From the NCBI GenBank assembly GCA_016193165.1, contig JACPST010000055.1:1-7208 (forward strand): a stretch of DNA of 7,208 bases, written 5' to 3'. Below are positions 1 through 5,911 of this stretch, piece after piece. This stretch comes from Deltaproteobacteria bacterium. GTDB taxonomy: Bacteria > Bdellovibrionota > JACOXK01 > 2-02-FULL-40-11. Below the pieces are notes generated by a model. It was not told the origin of the DNA. It saw nothing but the letters and a program-made list of their open reading frames with translations, and searched no databases. A program made the translations under genes and the position numbers. Within the stretch, counting starts at the first letter, position 1. Every line of letters begins with the position of its first letter.

Positions 1-41
1 AAAATGCTGAATAAAATCAAGGCTAAGCGAATTTTTGACAT
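1..41 (-). CDS. possible 5' end of a divergent gene, signal-peptide-like N-terminus (partial)
   Basis: Reading the minus strand from an ATG at 41-39 gives MSKIRLALILFSI before the window ends. This is a short basic start (K3, R5) followed by a hydrophobic run, as in the first part of a Sec signal peptide. No stop occurs in the 13 visible codons. A promoter-like pair lies just upstream on the same strand (50-78), and a purine-rich AAAAGAG precedes the ATG. If real, this gene is divergent from the lipoprotein gene and the inverted repeat sits in their shared intergenic region. Thirteen codons are too few to identify a family, and a chance open stretch is quite possible. Confidence 0.3.
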   Translation of the reverse strand, partial: MSKIRLALILFSI

Positions 42-49
42 CTCTTTTA

Positions 50-78
50 CCTATAGGGAAAAACAATATTTTTGTAAA
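50..78 (-). promoter_or_regulatory. possible sigma70-type promoter for the divergent gene
   Basis: On the minus strand, TTTACA (plus 73-78, 5/6 to TTGACA) is followed by a 17-nt spacer and TATAGG (plus 50-55, 4/6 to TATAAT). The -10 end is 8 nt from the ATG at 41, so a transcript would have almost no leader. The region is AT-rich, so chance matches are likely. The call rests on the correct spacing and on the matching start codon. Confidence 0.27.
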
Positions 79-98
79 GAGATTAATGACTTATAATG

Positions 99-159
99 CC
101 CTCAGATTGTAAAGGTGCCTGCCACCACCAAGGTGGCAGGCACCTTTACAATCTGAGGG
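99..159. repeat. perfect 28-bp inverted repeat with 5-nt loop
   Basis: Bases 99-126 are the exact reverse complement of 132-159, and the loop 127-131 is ACCAA. The outer part reads CCCTCAGATTGTAAA inward and the inner core is GGTGCCTGCCACC. The core is much more GC-rich than the flanks. No T-run follows on either strand (AGAAAGATATAA to the right, CATTATAAGTC to the left), so it is not a canonical intrinsic terminator, although a stem this strong could still stop or stabilise transcripts. No target-site duplication is visible at the immediate edges, and no second copy of the core occurs in the window. The best reading is a dispersed REP- or MITE-like palindromic element in an intergenic region; that identity is inference. 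Confidence 0.93.
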
Positions 160-172
160 AGAAAGATATAAT
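145..172 (+). promoter_or_regulatory. predicted sigma70-type promoter for the lipoprotein gene
   Basis: TTTACA at 145-150 (5/6 to the -35 consensus) is separated by 16 nt from a perfect TATAAT at 167-172. The -35 hexamer lies inside the right arm of the inverted repeat and the -10 lies outside it. A start near 179 would leave a leader of about 73 nt before the ATG at 252. It is the best promoter-like pair upstream of the lipoprotein gene. It probably serves both this gene and the transglycosylase behind it. Confidence 0.45.
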
Positions 173-251
173 TAAAGGTATAGTGTTGCAGTTCCCGTGG
201 GCTGAAAATGAGCAGTGAGAATCTAGAGTTCTAAACATAAATTTTTGAAAT

Positions 252-1952
252 ATGAAATATAGGGTGATAGTTTTTTTTATTTTTTTGTGCCTGCCTCTGC
301 TTTCTTGTATGCGCATGGGAGGACAGGCGCCTTCTCGTGTTGCGATTACGACGCTAGAAGGAGAAGAGTATCCTGAAGAAATCAGCATGGCCACCGGCAT
401 GAGCCATCGATTCTATTCACGAGCATTTGTAAATACATTAAGTGGCGAACAGAGCATAGGGGCTGCGGAGCAAAGGGATTTTTTAAATGATGTGGCCTTT
501 GATGTCATTGAAGAATCTTCTCCAGGGCAAGTGATTCAAGCTGAGCCTAATGGCTGTCTCTGGGCGCGGGGTCCGGGACAAGCGGTCGTGAGGCTTTCTG
601 CGTATTCTCTTAAAAAAGGCCAACTTGAAACTTTTGTGAAGCTCAATGTTGCCGCCAGTTCTCCACAAACTATTTCTCTTGGGCAGGTATCTGATTTTTC
701 TGTGGCGCACCTGAAAACGGTCAATGGTACTTTCTATGGGCTGACACGGAATAACCAATTTTCTATTATCAATGGAGAAGGAAACGTTGTTGGCGGCATT
801 CAAAATGTAACTTTAGATGCGCAAAGTATGGATAATAAATACGCGCAGGTGTGGAAAGATATTCGAAATGAAGGTTTTTTTGTCAGCTACAGCGCTCCTC
901 GTCAGTCCCAGCGAAGACTTTCGACAGGTTTTTTTTCTCTCTCACAACCTGCTGCTCCGCTTCTTTCATTTGATAATCCCGATAAAAATGATGCTTTGCT
1001 GGATATTCGAAAAATAGTCGCGGGTGCGCTTTCAAATCGTACTCCCGTTATTCTTGCAGTGACTCGAGACTGGAATCCCTCTGCCAATAACAATCCAGGA
1101 GGTTTTGACAGCGCGCGTGTGGCCGTGTTTGCGCTGGTCAATCAAGGATTTAATACTTTTCAGCTTAATCAGTCTTCTTATTTTTATTTTTCAGATGGAA
1201 GTAGTGGAGTTTTAAAAGTGGCGCTTACGGATGTAGAACTCGGACAGCTTTTTGGTGATCGAGTCATTCAGTTTTCTCAAGGGCAATCAGGTCATTTTTA
1301 TATTGGAGTGGGAACCTATGCCGTTCAAGATCCCAACGACCGAACAAAATTTACAGATAAGTCCGATTTAAAATTTATGATCTATGATGGTTCACAATTA
1401 GTCGTGGAAACTCCTATCAGCGCCTTAAATTTGGGTGAAATGGCAAACAAAAAAGCCTTTTCTCTAGAAGCTTCTTTTGATGTGCCGCAGATTGTGTTTA
1501 TTCGAAAGAGTGATAAAAATTTGATCTTTCTCCAGCGGGCAACGGCGTGGAAGAGCGCTCAATTAGATACGGCAGTAGATGATACTTTTTCTCCAAGGCT
1601 TATCGCGAATAACGAAGATGGAACACTCGTTGCTGCTTGGAAAAAAAATAATAAAATTTATCTTCAAATTTCTAAAGACTTTGGGGCAACATGGCTTCAA
1701 AATCCTTTAGAACTCAATGCCAGTGTATCCGATTTAGAGCTCGTCCCCCTGCCCTGCGGGGGCAGTGGACTCGTAACCGTGGAGGGGAGTGATTTAAATT
1801 TAAGATTTTTCGATGATCTTTTTAAAACTTTTTCTTCAGCTGTAAAACTAGGTTCTGGTCTAAAGAAAATTCAGACCTTTCGTGAGCGTCAAATGATTAA
1901 ACTGTTCTATTTAGATGGAGGCGGAGTACTTCGCATGACCAGTTTTCCGTAA
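252..1952 (+). CDS. predicted secreted lipoprotein with Ig-like region and Asp-box (BNR) motif
   Basis: A 566-residue protein I do not recognise as a named family. It starts with a lipoprotein signal peptide: basic K2/R4, a hydrophobic run (residues 5-17), and lipobox LLSC with the lipidated Cys at 19. The residue after Cys is Met, not Asp, so outer-membrane sorting is possible by E. coli rules, which may not apply here. Residues of roughly 30-135 are strand-rich, and EPNGCLWARGPGQAVVRL resembles the repeat core of bacterial Ig-like (Big2-type) domains. The rest looks like a beta-propeller. Near the C-terminus, PRLIANNEDGTLVAAW leads into SKDFGATW (474-481), matching the Asp-box pattern S-x-D-x-G-x-x-W of sialidase-like propellers. 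No catalytic sialidase residues can be assigned, so a structural or binding role is more likely than an enzyme. There is no clear ribosome-binding site before ATG 252; the start is supported by the signal peptide. The transglycosylase gene follows after 11 nt, suggesting cotranscription. Confidence 0.88.
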   Translation: MKYRVIVFFIFLCLPLLSCMRMGGQAPSRVAITTLEGEEYPEEISMATGMSHRFYSRAFVNTLSGEQSIGAAEQRDFLNDVAFDVIEESSPGQVIQAEPNGCLWARGPGQAVVRLSAYSLKKGQLETFVKLNVAASSPQTISLGQVSDFSVAHLKTVNGTFYGLTRNNQFSIINGEGNVVGGIQNVTLDAQSMDNKYAQVWKDIRNEGFFVSYSAPRQSQRRLSTGFFSLSQPAAPLLSFDNPDKNDALLDIRKIVAGALSNRTPVILAVTRDWNPSANNNPGGFDSARVAVFALVNQGFNTFQLNQSSYFYFSDGSSGVLKVALTDVELGQLFGDRVIQFSQGQSGHFYIGVGTYAVQDPNDRTKFTDKSDLKFMIYDGSQLVVETPISALNLGEMANKKAFSLEASFDVPQIVFIRKSDKNLIFLQRATAWKSAQLDTAVDDTFSPRLIANNEDGTLVAAWKKNNKIYLQISKDFGATWLQNPLELNASVSDLELVPLPCGGSGLVTVEGSDLNLRFFDDLFKTFSSAVKLGSGLKKIQTFRERQMIKLFYLDGGGVLRMTSFP

Positions 1953-1963
1953 AGGGGGTCGAG

Positions 1964-2575
1964 ATGAAGGTTCGAGGGCTCATCCAGAGAGGCATGATTC
2001 TCTGGGGGGTGTCCTTCTCCTTGGCAATGCCCATGAAAGGCATGGCCAGCGAAAATGACATCACCATTTTAAAAACGTTGATTAAAGAATTTAGTGATGG
2101 GAGGATTTCCTCCTCTCATTCACATCTTTTAGCCAAAGTCATTTATCATGAAAGTCAAAAGCATAAGATTGATCCTCTTTTGGTGTTAGCTGTCATTCAT
2201 GAAGAATCAAGTTTTCGGACGCGAGCTGTATCGCCTGTGGGTGCCAGGGGGCTCATGCAAATTATGCCTGCGACAGGGCGTGAAATTGCAAGTACTCTTC
2301 AATTACGCTCCTATCGGCATCAAGATCTGTTTGATCCTGTTCGAAATGTTCGGATGGGTATTTATTATTTAAAATATCTTAAGAAGAAATTTCAAAATAA
2401 TAAGCTCCTTTTTTTAACCGCGTATAATTTAGGGCCCAATCGTTTGGCGGCTCTTCGCAAAGAGGTTCCAGATTCTCAATTACGTTTTAGATATGCTCGA
2501 CGTGTCTTAACGGTCTATGAAGCCTTCAAGGAAAGCTATCAAGGCTGGCGGCAGCTTTTAGCTCGTGCCCGATAG
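1964..2575 (+). CDS. lytic transglycosylase, SLT domain (GH23-type), secreted
   Basis: A 203-residue periplasmic enzyme of the Slt/MltC/MltE-like fold. The family cleaves the MurNAc-GlcNAc bond of peptidoglycan to give 1,6-anhydro ends. A Sec-type signal peptide covers about residues 1-28 (R4, R9, then a hydrophobic run, likely cut after GMA). The SLT domain spans about 55-165 with all landmarks: IHEESSF with the catalytic Glu at 81, SPVGARGLMQIMPATG (90-105), the DPVRNVRMG helix (124-132), and AYNLGP (153-158). No LysM or other cell-wall-binding domain is attached, so it is a minimal single-domain form. AAAGGGGG at 1951-1958, overlapping the upstream stop, is a strong ribosome-binding site 5 nt from the ATG and fixes the start. 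It lies 11 nt behind the lipoprotein gene, so both probably act in the envelope from one transcript. A terminator-like hairpin follows. The substrate in the cell (growth, septum, secretion apparatus) cannot be told. Confidence 0.93.
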   Translation: MKVRGLIQRGMILWGVSFSLAMPMKGMASENDITILKTLIKEFSDGRISSSHSHLLAKVIYHESQKHKIDPLLVLAVIHEESSFRTRAVSPVGARGLMQIMPATGREIASTLQLRSYRHQDLFDPVRNVRMGIYYLKYLKKKFQNNKLLFLTAYNLGPNRLAALRKEVPDSQLRFRYARRVLTVYEAFKESYQGWRQLLARAR

Positions 2576-2576
2576 G

Positions 2577-2605
2577 TTGCAATTTTAAGCCTGTCCTGCT
2601 AAAAT
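2577..2605 (+). promoter_or_regulatory. possible tig promoter overlapping the terminator hairpin
   Basis: TTGCAA (2577-2582, 4/6 to the -35 consensus), a 17-nt spacer, and TAAAAT (2600-2605, 5/6 to the -10 consensus). Initiation near 2612 would leave only about 8 nt of leader before the tig ATG at 2620. That would explain why no ribosome-binding site precedes tig. The pair is built from the same bases as the hairpin at 2579-2607. Confidence 0.4.
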
Positions 2606-2616
2606 GCTTTTTTTTT
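2579..2616 (+). terminator. imperfect intrinsic terminator after the transglycosylase gene
   Basis: GCAATTTTAAGC (2579-2590) pairs with GCTAAAATGC (2598-2607) around the loop CTGTCCT, leaving one bulged A on each side of the TTTT block. Nine T residues follow directly (2608-2616). The hairpin lies 3 nt after the transglycosylase stop and only 3 nt before the tig ATG, so the T tract forms the tig leader. The stem is AT-rich and bulged, so termination may be partial. Confidence 0.5.
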
Positions 2617-2619
2617 CTT

Positions 2620-3024
2620 ATGGATAAAAAAGTAACAGTTGAAAATCTTTCGCCTTACGAGAAAAAACTGACCGTTGAAGTGCCAGCACTGCTTATCGAG
2701 CAAGCACTTCAGAATTACTATGCTTCTATGTCTAAGTCCGCGAAGCTTAAAGGTTTTCGAGAAGGAAAGGCGCCTGTTCAAATGGTCAAAATGCAATTTC
2801 AAGGAGAAGTGACACGAGAAGTGATTTCCCGGGTGATGAATCAAACGTATTCGGAAGCTGTTACAGAACAAGCTTTATTCCCAGTGGCTCAGCCCCGTGT
2901 GGAAGTTCAGCCGTGGGAAGAAGGAAAGCCGCTTGTCTATACCGCGTGTGTGGAAATTAAACCTCCTGTAGACGTGAAAGCCTATACGGGGCTTCCTGCT
3001 GAAGACCCTCGAGCAATTACGTGA
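2620..3024 (+). CDS. tig: trigger factor 5' fragment: ribosome-binding N-domain
   Basis: A 134-codon open frame holding a complete trigger factor N-domain. The ribosome-binding signature is GFREGKAP at 45-52; F46-R47-E48 corresponds to the F-R-K motif that contacts ribosomal protein L23 in E. coli. The domain runs to about residue 120 (YTACVEIKPPVDVKAYTGL). The last few residues before the stop (DPRAIT) are out-of-frame translation. There is no ribosome-binding site, only a T-rich tract, before ATG 2620. If translated, it would be a free ribosome-docking domain without the chaperone body. Confidence 0.7.
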   Translation: MDKKVTVENLSPYEKKLTVEVPALLIEQALQNYYASMSKSAKLKGFREGKAPVQMVKMQFQGEVTREVISRVMNQTYSEAVTEQALFPVAQPRVEVQPWEEGKPLVYTACVEIKPPVDVKAYTGLPAEDPRAIT

Positions 3025-3085
3025 AAGTAAAGCCCAACTGAAAACTGTTTCTGAACGTCGCGGGATTCAAGACAAAGATTTTGTT

Positions 3086-3871
3086 GTGATGGATTTTGAA
3101 GGTCTCATGGATGGGAAGGTCATTGCCGGTGGATCTTCTCAGAACTTCTTATATGAGATGGGCAGCCATCGCTTTGTCAGTGGGTTTGAAGAAGGTCTTA
3201 AAGACATGAAAGCAGAAGAACAAAAAGAAATTCAAGTGACGTATCCACAGGATTTTCATGATAAAAAATTAGCTGGAAAACAAGGGGTATTTAAAGTGTC
3301 CGTGAAAGAAATTAAGGAAAAAGCAATGCCGAACTTAGATGATGCGTTTGCTCAACAAATAGAAGGATGCAAGAGCCTGGAGGAATTACGAACGAAAATT
3401 CACGATGATTTGGTTAAGCGAGAAGAAAACCGTATTAAAAAAGATTTAGAAAAAAAGATTTTAACGCAATTGGTTGAAAAAAATGATTTAACTCCACCTC
3501 CTTCGATGGTGCACCAACAATACGATTTTTTAATGGATGATTCTAAAAGAAGGCTCACACAAATGGGACTTCAAGGCAAAGAGCTCGAAGATCAGCTTCA
3601 AAAATGGGAATCGGAGCTTCAAGCGCGTGCTCAGTTTGATGTCAAAGTGGTTCTTTTGATTGAAGCCCTTGTGAAAAAAGAAAAATTAGAAATTAGTGAG
3701 AAAGAGTTGGATGAAGGGTTAGAAAAAATTGCCAAATCGGCAAACTCAACTTTGTCCAAAGTCAAAGCTTATTTTAAGGAGAAAGGGACGTTGTCTCAGG
3801 CGCGGTGGCAGCTTTTGCAAGACAAGGCTATTGCGTTTTTAATTTCTAAAGCCAAAATCATTTCTTCCTGA
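3086..3871 (+). CDS. tig: trigger factor 3' fragment: PPIase and C-terminal chaperone domains
   Basis: A 261-codon open frame from the first ATG in the downstream frame. It begins one strand into the FKBP-like peptidyl-prolyl isomerase domain (MDFEGLMDG, then GSHRFVSGFEEGLKDMKAEEQKEI, the family's G-x-x-x-I-x-G-F-E-x-x-L stretch) and continues through VTYPQDFH. The helical C-terminal domain follows from about NLDDAFAQQI to the end and is complete. Homologous sequence extends in the same frame back to 3002 but has no good start codon there, and no clear ribosome-binding site precedes 3086. Independent expression is therefore doubtful; it could only occur by reinitiation. Confidence 0.6.
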   Translation: MMDFEGLMDGKVIAGGSSQNFLYEMGSHRFVSGFEEGLKDMKAEEQKEIQVTYPQDFHDKKLAGKQGVFKVSVKEIKEKAMPNLDDAFAQQIEGCKSLEELRTKIHDDLVKREENRIKKDLEKKILTQLVEKNDLTPPPSMVHQQYDFLMDDSKRRLTQMGLQGKELEDQLQKWESELQARAQFDVKVVLLIEALVKKEKLEISEKELDEGLEKIAKSANSTLSKVKAYFKEKGTLSQARWQLLQDKAIAFLISKAKIISS

Positions 3872-3893
3872 CCTTTTTGAACAGCCCCTTTTC

Positions 3894-3909
3894 CCCTCAA
3901 ACCTGAGGG
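3894..3909. other. small hairpin in the tig-clpP intergenic region
   Basis: CCCTCA (3894-3899) and TGAGGG (3904-3909) pair around the loop AACC. No T-run follows on the + strand (ATTACAATAAG), so it is at best a weak or Rho-assisted stop for tig. It may also be an mRNA 3'-end stabiliser. The same CCCTCA/TGAGGG pair forms the outer ends of the large inverted repeat at 99-159, possibly by chance. Confidence 0.4.
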
Positions 3910-3922
3910 ATTACAATAAGAG

Positions 3923-3951
3923 TTGAAGGAGATTCATTTTTGACCTATACT
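3923..3951 (+). promoter_or_regulatory. predicted clpP promoter
   Basis: TTGAAG (3923-3928, 4/6 to the -35 consensus), a 17-nt spacer and TATACT (3946-3951, 5/6 to the -10 consensus). Initiation near 3958 would give a leader of about 10 nt before ATG 3968. No heat-shock (sigma32 or CIRCE) element was recognised. It would make clpP-clpX-lon a transcription unit separate from tig. Confidence 0.42.
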
Positions 3952-3967
3952 GTTCTTAACTATCCTT

Positions 3968-4570
3968 ATGTCTACACTAGTACCCATGGTTATTGAACAG
4001 ACGGGGCGAGGTGAACGTGCTTATGATATTTATTCTCGTCTCTTAAAGGATAGGATTGTTTTTTTGGGTTCTCAGGTCACAGACGATGTGGCCAATCTTC
4101 TCATTGCTCAATTTCTTTTTCTCGAGGCAGAAGATCCTGAAAAGGATATTAGTTTTTACATTAACTCCCCTGGAGGCAGTGTCACCGCGGGCTTAGCGAT
4201 TTATGATACGATGCAATATATTAAGCCTCCTGTGGCCACATACTGTTTGGGCCTTTCAGCCAGTATGGGGGCATTGCTTTTGGCTGGAGGATATAAACAC
4301 AAGCGTTACAGTATGCCGCATGCGCGGATTATGATTCATCAGCCCATGGGGGGATTCCAAGGACAAGCCACGGATATTGATATTCAAGCTAAGGAAATCT
4401 TGCTCCTTAAGAAAAAGATAAATGAAATCTTAGTGTTGCACACAGGTCAGACGTATGAGGCCATTGAAAAGGATACAGAACGTGATTATTATATGTCAGG
4501 TGAACAAGCAAAAAAATATGGCTTGATTGACCATGTTGTTGAGCATCGAAAAATTTTAGGTAAAAAATAA
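3968..4570 (+). CDS. clpP: ATP-dependent Clp protease proteolytic subunit ClpP
   Basis: A 200-residue serine peptidase of family S14, which forms a tetradecameric barrel in the cytoplasm and degrades chains delivered by ClpX or another Clp ATPase. The catalytic triad is complete: Ser99 in SASMGA, His124 in IMIHQPMGG, Asp173 in DTERDYYMS. The oxyanion loop SPGGSVTAG (67-75) and the family signatures [20 protein letters not shown] and [14 protein letters not shown] are all present. The N-terminus [20 protein letters not shown] begins almost at the mature ClpP start, so it lacks the longer propeptide of E. coli. An in-frame TGA at 3941 with no usable start codon between confirms ATG 3968. There is no ribosome-binding site next to the ATG; GAAGGAG at 3926-3932 is too far away. 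Together with the -10 placement, this suggests a very short leader. clpX follows after 27 nt and is certainly its partner. Confidence 0.98.
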   Translation: MSTLVPMVIEQTGRGERAYDIYSRLLKDRIVFLGSQVTDDVANLLIAQFLFLEAEDPEKDISFYINSPGGSVTAGLAIYDTMQYIKPPVATYCLGLSASMGALLLAGGYKHKRYSMPHARIMIHQPMGGFQGQATDIDIQAKEILLLKKKINEILVLHTGQTYEAIEKDTERDYYMSGEQAKKYGLIDHVVEHRKILGKK

Positions 4571-4574
4571 ATAA

Positions 4575-4586
4575 CGCCCGCGGGCG
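4575..4586. repeat. 12-bp GC palindrome between clpP and clpX
   Basis: CGCCCGCGGGCG is a perfect palindrome standing directly before the clpX ribosome-binding site, in a short AT-rich gap. As RNA it can form a 4-bp stem with a 4-nt loop; as DNA it could be a symmetric protein site. No T-run follows, so it is not a terminator. Function unknown. Confidence 0.5.
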
Positions 4587-4594
4587 AAAGGAGG
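4587..4594 (+). promoter_or_regulatory. clpX ribosome-binding site
   Basis: AAAGGAGG is a near-perfect Shine-Dalgarno sequence. It is only 3 nt from ATG 4598 but 9 nt from the next in-frame ATG at 4604. The usual 5-9 nt spacing favours 4604, which would remove only Met-Thr from the protein. Confidence 0.75.
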
Positions 4595-4597
4595 CCT

Positions 4598-5905
4598 ATG
4601 ACCATGCCGGGGGGAAGACGGGGAGATGAATTTGGAAATCTCTACTGCTCTTTTTGTGGTAAAAGCCAAAAAGAAGTCAAAAAACTAATCGCCGGCCCAA
4701 CCGTTTATATCTGCGATGAGTGTATTGATCTGTGCAATGATATTATCCGTGAGGAGGGGTCTAAGGAAGAAGTACAGGTTGCTGTCCATATGTTGCCCAA
4801 GCCTGCCGAGATTAAGGCTTTCTTAGATGAGTATGTCATTGGCCAAGAACAAGCTAAAAAAATTCTCTCTGTGGCCGTTTATAATCATTATAAAAGAATT
4901 CAAAATAAAAAAGTGGGCGGAGCAGATATTGAGCTTCAAAAAAGTAATATTTTGCTTTTAGGTCCCACAGGAAGCGGGAAAACCCTCCTGGCTCAAACAC
5001 TGGCCAAAGTTTTAAAAGTTCCATTTACAATTGTGGATGCCACGACGCTTACAGAAGCAGGATATGTGGGAGAAGATGTGGAGAATATTATTCTTTATCT
5101 TCTTCAAAATGCGGAATTTGATGTTGAAAAAGCAAGTCGGGGGATTGTCTACATCGATGAAATCGACAAGATTGCCCGAAAAGGCGACAGCCCCTCTATT
5201 ACACGCGATGTTTCAGGAGAGGGAGTTCAACAAGCGCTTCTTAAAATTATGGAAGGAACCATTGCCAATATTCCTCCCAAAGGCGGACGCAAGCATCCCC
5301 AACAAGAATTTTTACAAGTGGATACGACCAATATTCTTTTTATTTGTGGAGGAGCGTTTGTGGGGCTGGAGAGCATTGTCGATCGAAGGCTTGAGGCCAA
5401 GCAAATGGGAATCGGGGCTGAAATTAAGGCCAAATCAGAAAAAAACATTTCAGAATCCCTCATGAAGGCACAACCTGAAGATTTATTAAAATTTGGAATG
5501 ATTCCGGAATTTGTGGGACGGCTTCCCATTGTAGCGCCTCTGCATGAGCTGAGCCACCAAGCTTTGGTGGATATTTTGGTGAAGCCCAAAAATGCCTTAA
5601 CCAAACAATACATGAGGCTTTTTGAGATGGAAAATGTAAAGCTGAAGTTTACTCATGAAGCCTTGGTTTCTGCCGCAGATGAAGCTTTGAAGCGAAAGAC
5701 GGGGGCCAGAGGACTTCGGGCTATTTTGGAGCAAGCGATGATGGATGTGATGTATGAACTTCCTTCTTTGAAAAACGTACGAGAATGTATTATTAATGAA
5801 GATGTTGTTTTAAAATCTGAAAAACCATTGTATATCTATGGCTCAGATAAAACAAAAGATTTGAATGTAAAGCTCCCCAAGACAGATAAAGCGGAGAGCG
5901 CATAA
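4598..5905 (+). CDS. clpX: ATP-dependent Clp protease ATP-binding subunit ClpX
   Basis: A 435-residue AAA+ unfoldase that recognises degradation tags, unfolds substrates and threads them into ClpP. The N-terminal zinc-binding domain has C17, C20, C39 and C42 (CSFC...CDEC). The AAA+ module shows Walker A GPTGSGKT (122-129), the pore-1 loop GYVG (155-158), Walker B IVYIDEID (183-190), the pore-2 region [10 protein letters not shown], the RKH loop in [10 protein letters not shown], the arginine-finger region PEFVGRLP, and sensor 2 in KTGARGLR. Length and domains are normal and no gap is seen. One oddity is the ClpP-docking loop, usually I/M-G-F, which reads M270-G271-I272 ([11 protein letters not shown]), so the aromatic residue is replaced by Ile. 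The start may be ATG 4604 rather than 4598 on ribosome-binding-site spacing. lon begins 6 nt after the stop, so cotranscription is likely. Confidence 0.98.
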   Translation: MTMPGGRRGDEFGNLYCSFCGKSQKEVKKLIAGPTVYICDECIDLCNDIIREEGSKEEVQVAVHMLPKPAEIKAFLDEYVIGQEQAKKILSVAVYNHYKRIQNKKVGGADIELQKSNILLLGPTGSGKTLLAQTLAKVLKVPFTIVDATTLTEAGYVGEDVENIILYLLQNAEFDVEKASRGIVYIDEIDKIARKGDSPSITRDVSGEGVQQALLKIMEGTIANIPPKGGRKHPQQEFLQVDTTNILFICGGAFVGLESIVDRRLEAKQMGIGAEIKAKSEKNISESLMKAQPEDLLKFGMIPEFVGRLPIVAPLHELSHQALVDILVKPKNALTKQYMRLFEMENVKLKFTHEALVSAADEALKRKTGARGLRAILEQAMMDVMYELPSLKNVRECIINEDVVLKSEKPLYIYGSDKTKDLNVKLPKTDKAESA

Positions 5906-5911
5906 AAAAGA

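Larger units (their letters stand above)
2620..3871 (+). pseudogene. tig: trigger factor gene, disrupted by a short internal deletion with frameshift
   Basis: Trigger factor is the ribosome-associated chaperone that shields nascent chains. Frame 1 encodes its N-terminal part until TGA at 3022-3024. The rest is in frame 2, where homology is already clear from 3002 (KTLEQLRESKAQL), 28 codons before the first ATG of that frame at 3086. The join is not a 1-base slip. Family members run from the Y-x-G-L after the N-domain through about 15 residues (EVEKP...VTDEDVE type) to the K-x-L-x-x-L-R helix. Here only 7 nt separate CTT (Leu, ending 2994) from AAG (Lys, 3002), so about 38 nt are missing, which agrees with the observed frame change (loss of 2 mod 3). 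No slippery heptamer is seen near 3000, so programmed frameshifting is unlikely. The gene occupies the usual place before clpP. Whether the lesion is real or an assembly error cannot be told from the sequence. Confidence 0.85.

Noticed and set aside
146..400. Minus-strand open frame of 84 codons across the lipoprotein start
   Set aside because: It overlaps the inverted repeat and the signal-peptide coding region, its protein is low in recognisable content, and the + strand gene is clearly better supported.
483..1141. Open frames on the minus strand (483-803, 536-724, 902-1141) and a + frame at 817-1017 inside the lipoprotein gene
   Set aside because: They lie wholly within a well-supported gene with a signal peptide, have no recognisable domains and no ribosome-binding sites.
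1749..1765. CTGCCC-N5-GGGCAG hairpin in a GC-rich patch of the lipoprotein gene
   Set aside because: It is internal to the coding frame (Leu-Pro-Cys-Gly-Gly), there is no T-run after it, and a short stem like this can easily arise by chance.
2100..2113. GGAGGA-TT-TCCTCC inverted repeat
   Set aside because: It lies inside the transglycosylase coding sequence, has only a 2-nt centre, and is explained by the encoded Gly-Arg-Ile-Ser-Ser stretch.
2599..2871. Minus-strand open frame opposite the tig start
   Set aside because: It is antisense to the trigger factor N-domain with its GFREGKAP signature, and no promoter or ribosome-binding site was found.
2990..3024. Programmed frameshift or translational bypass joining the two tig frames
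   Set aside because: No slippery heptamer or take-off/landing pair is visible, and conserved coding sequence is missing rather than extra bases being present, so recoding could not restore the protein.
5031..5613. Open frames overlapping clpX (+ 5031-5465, - 5227-5613)
   Set aside because: They are alternative-frame shadows of the strongly conserved AAA+ domain of ClpX.
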